Below, piece after piece: positions 6,441 through 10,842 of a DNA stretch of 10,842 bases (positions are counted from its first letter, which is position 1; each line of letters opens with the position of its first letter). This DNA is from an uncultured Granulosicoccus sp. (GTDB lineage: Bacteria; Pseudomonadota; Gammaproteobacteria; Granulosicoccales; Granulosicoccaceae): assembly GCA_937924505.1 (NCBI GenBank), contig CALDSR010000054.1, positions 1 to 10,842 on the forward strand. The letters are read 5' to 3'. A model generated the notes under the pieces. It was not told where the DNA came from. It searched no databases and was given only the letters and a program-made list of their open reading frames with translations. The position numbers were made by a program, and so were the translations under genes.

Positions 6441-8255
6441 GTGGCATTTGACGAACTCATACAACTTGGTGAACGACTGAAGCCTGCGATCCAGCTGGCG
6501 GACGACCTATGGCAGTCTGTTCTCGACGCAAGCGTTAGTAGCGGCGCGCTTGTCGGTGGCTTGATCGGTGGTGCGGCGGTGCTTGGCACCGTCCTGCTGG
6601 CCCGTCGAATCACGCGCGGCACGCGGAGTGGTACCCGGGTACAGAAAACTCTCGACGCACTGCCAGATGCGGTGGCGCTGTTCAATCCGAAAGGCCAGTT
6701 GACAGCGCTAAATCGCAAGCTGCAGAAACTGATGCCCCTGGAAATTGATTCCTCGGCCTTCCCGTACACAACGACCAGTGATCTGTATGCGCAGATATCG
6801 CCTGATAATGTCGCGATAGAACGGGCGCGTAATCGGGCGCGTGAGGCATTGAATGATCCGAATGCCACACTGAATTTTGAAGTACCGAGCTATGGGCGTC
6901 GCGCCTTGTTGGTTAAAGAGCGTATGACCGAGGCCGGTGGCGTTGCGATTTCCATTCACGGTGGCCCCTTGCACAACGGACCAGCGATGAATGATCCCTT
7001 GACGGCATTGCCAAATCGAACCAGTCTCGTCAATGCGATCGCGCAGCGCTGTAGCCGCACCCGCAATGAACTGGCGCTAATGATTGTCGATCTTCGAAGC
7101 TTTCGCCAAATCAACGATTCTTACGGTCGCGCTGCGGGGGATGAGCTGTTGAAACAGACGGCGATCTGCCTGCAACACTGCATGCCACATGATGCGTTGA
7201 TTGCACGCACGGCCGGCGATGAATTTGCGGTACTGCTCGAGTCTGATCTTGATCGTCTGAATATCGAAAAACGCGTCACGCGCCTGCTGACGACGCTGCG
7301 CGCTGGTTTGAACGTCAGCAACATGAACGTTCCAGCCCGGGCCAGCGTGGGTATCGCTTACGCACCAGAGCATGGCAATACCGTGTCCATCTTGCTGAAA
7401 TCGGCCGATAGTGCCTGCGCCCACGCCAAGCGGCTCGGCAACAATACCCTGGTTGTGTTCAATTCCAGCCAGCAGCAGGAGGCCAAGCGTCGTCACCAGC
7501 TGGAAGTCGGCTTACAACGTGCGGTCGAAAAAAATGAACTGTCATTGCAGTACCAGCCGCAGATCGACATCAGAAGCATGATGACCTGCGGCATGGAGGC
7601 CTTGCTTCGCTGGAAGAGCGCCGAATACGGCCGCGTGTCACCTGCGGATTTCATCCCGATTGCGGAGCAGACGGGCATCATCAATCACTTGGGGTCCTGG
7701 GTGCTGCGCCAGGCTGTGCAGGACTATCAGCGCCTTGCTCGCTACGGTATGTCACCCGCGATGATGTCGGTCAATCTGTCGAGAAAGCAGTTTGACAACG
7801 GGCGCATCGTGCATGAAATCGAAGACTTGCTGAAGGAGACAAATTTCAATCCGGAAAAATTATGTCTCGAGATCACGGAAACGGCGCTGTTCAGCGACTC
7901 ATCAAAGCTTCGTGCCATTCTGCATGATCTGACCTCACTCGGGACTCGCATAGCGATCGACGACTTTGGCGTAGGTTATTCATCGTTGCTGGAACTCCGC
8001 GATTTTCCGATCAGCGAAGTGAAGATTGATCGGGCGTTTGTGTCGGATATCGCGACCAATACCAACAGTCAGAACATTGTTGAGGCGATTGTCAGTATCT
8101 CGCGCAGCATCGGCGCCGATGTGGTCGCCGAAGGGATCGAAAATCAGAAACAGTTCGATATGGTTGCTGATCTGGGTTGCGACCGTGCGCAGGGCTACTA
8201 CCTATGCGAGCCGATGGCCGCGACAACGTTTCCGGATGTCGTTTTAAGCGCCTGA
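6441..8255 (+). CDS. Membrane-anchored PAS-GGDEF-EAL protein, likely c-di-GMP phosphodiesterase
   Basis: A protein of 604 residues. Residues 34-56 (ALVGGLIGGAAVLGTVLLARR core) form one membrane segment, then a PAS-like domain (about 68-165; LDALPDAVALFNPKGQ). A GGDEF domain follows (185-340; DPLTALPNR and AGDEF at 258-262). The first Gly is Ala and there is no RxxD inhibitory site in the usual place, so cyclase activity is uncertain. The EAL domain (355-600) keeps every residue needed for hydrolysis: EAL at 386-388, Asn445, Glu477, DDFG (Asp507, Asp508), Lys528, Glu564, Glu567 and Gln584. The GTG at 6441 is the only start after an in-frame TAG at 6438, and it lacks a clear ribosome binding site. 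It stands alone between ppiC and minC. The expected role is to break c-di-GMP at the membrane in response to the PAS input. Confidence 0.92.
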   Translation: MAFDELIQLGERLKPAIQLADDLWQSVLDASVSSGALVGGLIGGAAVLGTVLLARRITRGTRSGTRVQKTLDALPDAVALFNPKGQLTALNRKLQKLMPLEIDSSAFPYTTTSDLYAQISPDNVAIERARNRAREALNDPNATLNFEVPSYGRRALLVKERMTEAGGVAISIHGGPLHNGPAMNDPLTALPNRTSLVNAIAQRCSRTRNELALMIVDLRSFRQINDSYGRAAGDELLKQTAICLQHCMPHDALIARTAGDEFAVLLESDLDRLNIEKRVTRLLTTLRAGLNVSNMNVPARASVGIAYAPEHGNTVSILLKSADSACAHAKRLGNNTLVVFNSSQQQEAKRRHQLEVGLQRAVEKNELSLQYQPQIDIRSMMTCGMEALLRWKSAEYGRVSPADFIPIAEQTGIINHLGSWVLRQAVQDYQRLARYGMSPAMMSVNLSRKQFDNGRIVHEIEDLLKETNFNPEKLCLEITETALFSDSSKLRAILHDLTSLGTRIAIDDFGVGYSSLLELRDFPISEVKIDRAFVSDIATNTNSQNIVEAIVSISRSIGADVVAEGIENQKQFDMVADLGCDRAQGYYLCEPMAATTFPDVVLSA

Positions 8256-8272
8256 TTTGAGCGTCACAATGC

Positions 8273-8290
8273 GCAGCCACACTTGGCTGC
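8273..8290 (+). other. Hairpin after the GGDEF-EAL gene
   Basis: GCAGCCA (8273-8279), loop cact, TGGCTGC (8284-8290). No T-run follows at once, only CTTAACGACTTTCTCC, so it is at best a weak terminator. Confidence 0.4.
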
Positions 8291-8330
8291 CTTAACGACT
8301 TTCTCCTTTGCCGGCCCACAGACTTATGTA

Positions 8331-8369
8331 AGCAATGTAATTGCTTTAGAATTCCACACGTGTTGGAAT
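8331..8369. promoter_or_regulatory. Two inverted repeats and a -10-like box upstream of minC
   Basis: AGCAAT-gta-ATTGCT (8331-8345) and ATTCCA-cacgtgt-TGGAAT (8351-8369) flank TAGAAT (8347-8352), a 5/6 match to a -10 box but with no good -35. The second repeat ends just before the minC ribosome binding site, so it could regulate either transcription or translation. Confidence 0.35.
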
Positions 8370-8371
8370 CT

Positions 8372-8375
8372 GGAG
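8372..8375 (+). promoter_or_regulatory. Ribosome binding site that sets the minC GTG start
   Basis: GGAG lies six bases before GTG 8382. The frame is open up to 8283, but that stretch is non-coding in character and contains the two inverted repeats. Confidence 0.6.
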
Positions 8376-8381
8376 CAATGT

Positions 8382-9176
8382 GTGTCGAGTGATGAAGTGC
8401 CTAACAAGGCCGGGGTTGAACTCAAAGGTGGCATGTATACCTTCATGTCGCTCAAACTCCAGACTGACGATATGCATGAGATCGATCAGGCAATCGCTGA
8501 CAAGGTCCAGCAGGCCCCGGGCTTTTTCAAAAACACACCCGTTGTCATCGATCTGACTCAGCTTGAACAGGACGAGGTCTTGCTCGACGGAAAGGCGCTC
8601 CTGGACTGCATAAAAAAGCATGCTCTTGTGCCAATCGTGGCCAGTATCAGCAATAAATCTTCACCGTTGGCAGAGTCAATCGCGATACCATTGATCGAGG
8701 CGAGCGTGAAGCGATCCGACAAGGGGGAAAAGCGCAAATCCGATGACGACAAGACTGATGTATCCGGAAAAAAAGAACCAAACCTCAATCAGGGTCTGGT
8801 TGATGAACGGACCGTAGCCCGGCAGTCTGCCGAGATCGAGTACGTTGTCAAATCGCCCATGTTGATCACTAAACCCGTGCGCTCAGGGCAGCAGATCTAC
8901 GCTCGGGAAACCGATCTCATCATCATGGGCCCAGTGGGTCCGGGTGCCGAGGTCATAGCGGATAACAATATTCATATTTACGGCCCGTTACGGGGTCGGG
9001 CTTTGTGCGGAGTTTCAGGGAATTCGAAAACTCGTATTTTTTGCCAGTCGCTGGAAGCGGAATTGGTATCGGTAGCAGGGAACTACCGCATGCTGGAAAC
9101 CATTCCAGCAGAACTGCGTGGCAAGCCTGCGCAGATCTGGCTGGATAATGACAGGCTCAGCATAGAGCCACTTTAG
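8382..9176 (+). CDS. minC: Septum site-determining protein MinC
   Basis: Predicted 264 residues from the GTG start. MinC blocks FtsZ polymers away from mid-cell and is brought to the membrane by MinD. The N-terminal domain starts with VELKGGMYTFMSLKL. The C-terminal MinC domain is clear: KPVRSGQQIYARETDLIIMGPVGPGAEVIADN, then IHIYGPLRGRALCGVSG, KTRIFCQSLEAELVSVAG and YRMLETIP. The two are joined by a long charged linker of about 40 residues (SVKRSDKGEKRKSDDDKTDVSGKK and following). E. coli MinC has 231 residues, so most of the extra length is linker. The gene order minC-minD-minE and the 28-base gap to minD are the usual operon arrangement. Confidence 0.92.
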   Translation: MSSDEVPNKAGVELKGGMYTFMSLKLQTDDMHEIDQAIADKVQQAPGFFKNTPVVIDLTQLEQDEVLLDGKALLDCIKKHALVPIVASISNKSSPLAESIAIPLIEASVKRSDKGEKRKSDDDKTDVSGKKEPNLNQGLVDERTVARQSAEIEYVVKSPMLITKPVRSGQQIYARETDLIIMGPVGPGAEVIADNNIHIYGPLRGRALCGVSGNSKTRIFCQSLEAELVSVAGNYRMLETIPAELRGKPAQIWLDNDRLSIEPL

Positions 9177-9192
9177 CAACAACATCTATTTC

Positions 9193-9197
9193 GGGAG
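9193..9197 (+). promoter_or_regulatory. Ribosome binding site that sets the minD TTG start
   Basis: GGGAG stands seven bases before TTG 9205. A second GGGAG at 9199-9203 is too close to serve. No ATG or GTG in frame is available upstream. Confidence 0.65.
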
Positions 9198-9204
9198 TGG
9201 GAGC

Positions 9205-10014
9205 TTGACCAAGACAATCGTTGTAACCTCAGGTAAAGGCGGGGTCGGCAAGACAACCACCAGCGCCTCCATAGCTACGGGCCTGGCGAAGCGCGGCTAC
9301 AAGACGGTGGTTATCGATTTTGACGTTGGCCTGCGTAATCTTGATCTGATCATGGGTTGCGAAAGGCGCGTCGTCTACGATCTTGTAAATCTGGTCAATC
9401 AGGAATCCAGCCTGCATCAGACTCTGATCAAGGACAAGCGCATAGACAATCTCTACATCCTGCCCGCGTCCCAGACGCGCGACAAGGATGCGCTGAGTAT
9501 CGAAGGCATCGCACGCGTCATGCACAAGCTGAAAAAGAGCGAATTTGACTACATCATCTGTGATTCCCCGGCGGGCATCGAAAAGGGCGCAAAGATGGCC
9601 TTGTATTTTGCCGATGAGGCGGTCATTACGACCAATCCGGAAGTCTCGTCGGTACGCGACTCGGATCGAATTCTCGGTATTTTGCAAAGCGAATCCAAAC
9701 GCTCGAAAATGAATGAAGATCCGGTCAAGGAGCACCTTTTGATAACACGCTACAACCCGGCTCGTGTCAAGGACGGTCAGATGCTCAGCGTGGATGATAT
9801 CGTTGATCTCCTGGCTATCCCGCTACTTGGCATTATCCCGGAATCCAGTTCGGTGCTGGAATCCTCCAATGCCGGGAAGCCGGTCATCCTCGACGAAGAC
9901 AGCGAAGCGGGGCAGGCGTATGCCGATGCCATCGATCGTCTGCTGGGCGAGACCAAGCCACATCGCTTTATGGATGCCAAGAAGAAAGGTATCCTGTCGC
10001 GACTCTTCGGGTAA
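9205..10014 (+). CDS. minD: Septum site-determining ATPase MinD
   Basis: A protein of 269 residues, the usual MinD length (E. coli 270). The deviant Walker A, KGGVGKTT, with the signature Lys11 and Lys16, starts at residue 11. Walker A' is DFDVGLRNLDLIMGCERRVV with Asp40, Walker B is CDSPAGIE (Asp120), and TNPEVSSVRDSDRILGIL is the switch II to dimer region. The last residues, KKKGILSRLFG, form the amphipathic membrane-targeting helix. ATP-bound MinD dimerises on the inner membrane, recruits MinC and is released by MinE. The start is TTG, with a GGGAG ribosome binding site; this should lower the yield relative to an ATG. It lies between minC and minE, with 5 bases to minE. Confidence 0.97.
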   Translation: MTKTIVVTSGKGGVGKTTTSASIATGLAKRGYKTVVIDFDVGLRNLDLIMGCERRVVYDLVNLVNQESSLHQTLIKDKRIDNLYILPASQTRDKDALSIEGIARVMHKLKKSEFDYIICDSPAGIEKGAKMALYFADEAVITTNPEVSSVRDSDRILGILQSESKRSKMNEDPVKEHLLITRYNPARVKDGQMLSVDDIVDLLAIPLLGIIPESSSVLESSNAGKPVILDEDSEAGQAYADAIDRLLGETKPHRFMDAKKKGILSRLFG

Positions 10015-10019
10015 TCGCC

Positions 10020-10349
10020 ATGGGATTCTTCAAATTTTTCCGTTCCAAGACTGAAGATACGTCGGCCCAGGTGGCCAAGGATCGTCTGCAGGTTCTGATC
10101 GCGCACGAGCGTACTGGCCGTGATGGTCCGGATTACCTGCCGATGCTGAAGCAGGACATCCTGAATGTCATCAAGAAATACGTAGCTGTCGGCGACGATG
10201 CCCTGTCCGTGCAGCTTGAAACTCAGGACGCCTGCGATGTCCTTGAGTTGAACATCACGCTGCCCGAAGAAGGGAGTGACACGAAAAAGCCCTCTGCAGA
10301 GGCAAAAAAACGTGCCGCGGAACGACGCGGTAAAGACGCGGTTACCTGA
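10020..10349 (+). CDS. minE: Cell division topological specificity factor MinE, with extended tail
   Basis: A protein of 109 residues; E. coli MinE has 88. MinE stimulates MinD ATPase and makes the oscillation that keeps MinC from mid-cell. The N-terminus (MGFFKFFRSK) is the membrane-binding helix. Residues 13-31 (DTSAQVAKDRLQVLIAHER) form the anti-MinCD region, and YLPMLKQDILNVIKKYV and VLELNITLPEE complete the topological domain. From about residue 85 there is an added lysine/alanine/arginine-rich tail (KKPSAEAKKRAAERRGKDAVT) that has no counterpart in E. coli; it may bind acidic lipid or nucleic acid (inference). The ribosome binding site before the ATG is weak, so translational coupling to minD is likely. 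Confidence 0.95.
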   Translation: MGFFKFFRSKTEDTSAQVAKDRLQVLIAHERTGRDGPDYLPMLKQDILNVIKKYVAVGDDALSVQLETQDACDVLELNITLPEEGSDTKKPSAEAKKRAAERRGKDAVT

Positions 10350-10364
10350 GAATTGTGATTCAAG

Positions 10365-10395
10365 CTGGTCATCGCATCTTGTCGTGACCAGTTTC
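10365..10395 (+). terminator. First hairpin after minE
   Basis: CTGGTCA (10365-10371) pairs with TGACCAG (10385-10391) across a 13-base loop. It extends by G-U, A-U and A-U pairs with the following TTT, then C. A weak terminator on its own. Confidence 0.5.
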
Positions 10396-10406
10396 TCAGC
10401 CCTGTA

Positions 10407-10442
10407 GCGCCATAAAACTGTGCCTTGTGGCGCACTATTTTT
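10407..10442 (+). terminator. Rho-independent terminator of the min operon
   Basis: GCGCCATAA (10407-10415) pairs with TTGTGGCGC (10425-10433), one G-U pair, with a 9-base loop. ACTATTTTT (T-run to 10442) follows. Confidence 0.8.
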
Positions 10443-10738
10443 GTGGAAATGGCTGAATATTTCAGCATAAGCGATGAATTCCCTATCACCCGGGCAAGAC
10501 AACGCCAGAAACTGTTGCGAAAATACCACTTGAAGCGAAAATCGCGTTATTCTTGAGTTTCTTGCTAGCCAAGTGTTGTTTTTGTTCTACACTGTAAAAC
10601 GTGCAGCGCCGCTGCCTCTTGTCCTGTCTTGCATATCCGCAATTAGTTGTTGCATTATTCAGACACGCTGACTAGAGTTGATGCGCTAATCAAACATAAA
10701 CAGATTTCACAGCAAATATCTGATTGGAGAAAACAACT
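10443..10738. other. Leader region of the secreted/porin gene
   Basis: About 300 bp with no coding evidence on either strand; an antisense frame here is only a shadow. It contains two palindromes, GCTGAA-tat-TTCAGC (10452-10466) and GCAGCGCCGCTGC (10603-10615), and a candidate promoter just before the gene. Nothing else was recognised. Confidence 0.5.
10650..10678 (+). promoter_or_regulatory. Candidate sigma70 promoter of the secreted/porin gene
   Basis: TTGCAT (10650-10655), 17 bases, TAGAGT (10673-10678). Modest matches (3/6 and 4/6). It would give a leader of about 50 bases. Confidence 0.3.
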
Positions 10739-10842
10739 ATGAAATTCACTAAGACAGCTGTCGCGGTAGCAATCGCAGGTATTGCTTCAGCTCCCATGAT
10801 TGCTTCCGCTGACACGGTATTGTCAGGTGTAGTAGAAATACA
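10739..10842 (+). CDS. Secreted protein, probably outer-membrane porin (3' end missing)
   Basis: Only 34 codons are in the window. They begin with a classical Sec signal peptide: MKFTKTAVAV, a hydrophobic AIAGIASAPMI core and a probable cut after ASA at residue 24. The mature protein would start DTVLSGVVEI, which resembles the first beta strand of Gram-negative trimeric porins (ADxTLSGxxE pattern). GGAGA (10726-10730), eight bases before the ATG, is a good ribosome binding site. It has its own leader after the min terminators, so it is a separate unit. The signal peptide is firm; the porin call rests on about ten residues. Confidence 0.6.
   Translation, partial: MKFTKTAVAVAIAGIASAPMIASADTVLSGVVEI

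Noticed and set aside
8283..8381. 33-residue N-terminal extension of MinC
   Set aside because: It includes two inverted repeats and no MinC-like sequence; GGAG before the GTG at 8382 fits better.
9777..10529. 250-residue minus-strand open frame over minD-minE
   Set aside because: Shadow of minD, minE and the terminators; no domain seen.
1..10842. Mobile element, CRISPR array or phage-defence system
   Set aside because: No transposase, integrase, repeat array or defence-domain gene could be read; the genes are core chromosomal types.

Overview
The window looks like chromosomal DNA of a free-living gammaproteobacterium of moderate GC. The evidence is a MinC-MinD-MinE set close to the Enterobacteria/Pseudomonas type, a class II ribonucleotide reductase split into NrdJa and NrdJb as known from Pseudomonas, a PpiC-type parvulin, a GGDEF-EAL protein, and a porin-like signal peptide at the right edge. 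Genus cannot be read from the sequence. No tRNA, rRNA, CRISPR array, insertion sequence or phage gene was seen.

Left region (1-1692): the 3' part of a polysaccharide deacetylase gene overlaps, by ATGA, a two-domain GNAT acetyltransferase gene. A perfect 2 x 18 bp tandem repeat covers the second gene's stop codon, and a strong intrinsic terminator follows. The pair reads as the end of a surface-carbohydrate or related acylation operon that begins outside the window.

Second region (1698-2641): a short minus-strand gene encodes a stand-alone DUF3391 domain, normally the N-terminal module of HD-GYP c-di-GMP phosphodiesterases. It is divergent from the nrdJ operon across a 638 bp intergenic region. 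That region carries two pairs of NrdR-box-like sequences with in-phase 31 and 32 bp spacing, several palindromes, one DnaA-box-like site and a plausible sigma70 promoter.

Third region (2642-6354): a five-gene operon. nrdJa and nrdJb together encode adenosylcobalamin-dependent ribonucleotide reductase, with the catalytic cysteines on NrdJa and a cysteine-rich tail on NrdJb. They are followed by a 68-residue zinc-ribbon-like protein, a 95-residue unknown protein and a PpiC parvulin; the last three genes are joined by ATGA overlaps.

Fourth region (6441-10442): a membrane-anchored PAS-GGDEF-EAL protein with a complete phosphodiesterase site, then minC (GTG start), minD (TTG start) and minE, which place the division septum. 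Two tandem hairpins end the min transcript. After about 300 bp of leader, a secreted, probably porin, gene starts and runs out of the window.
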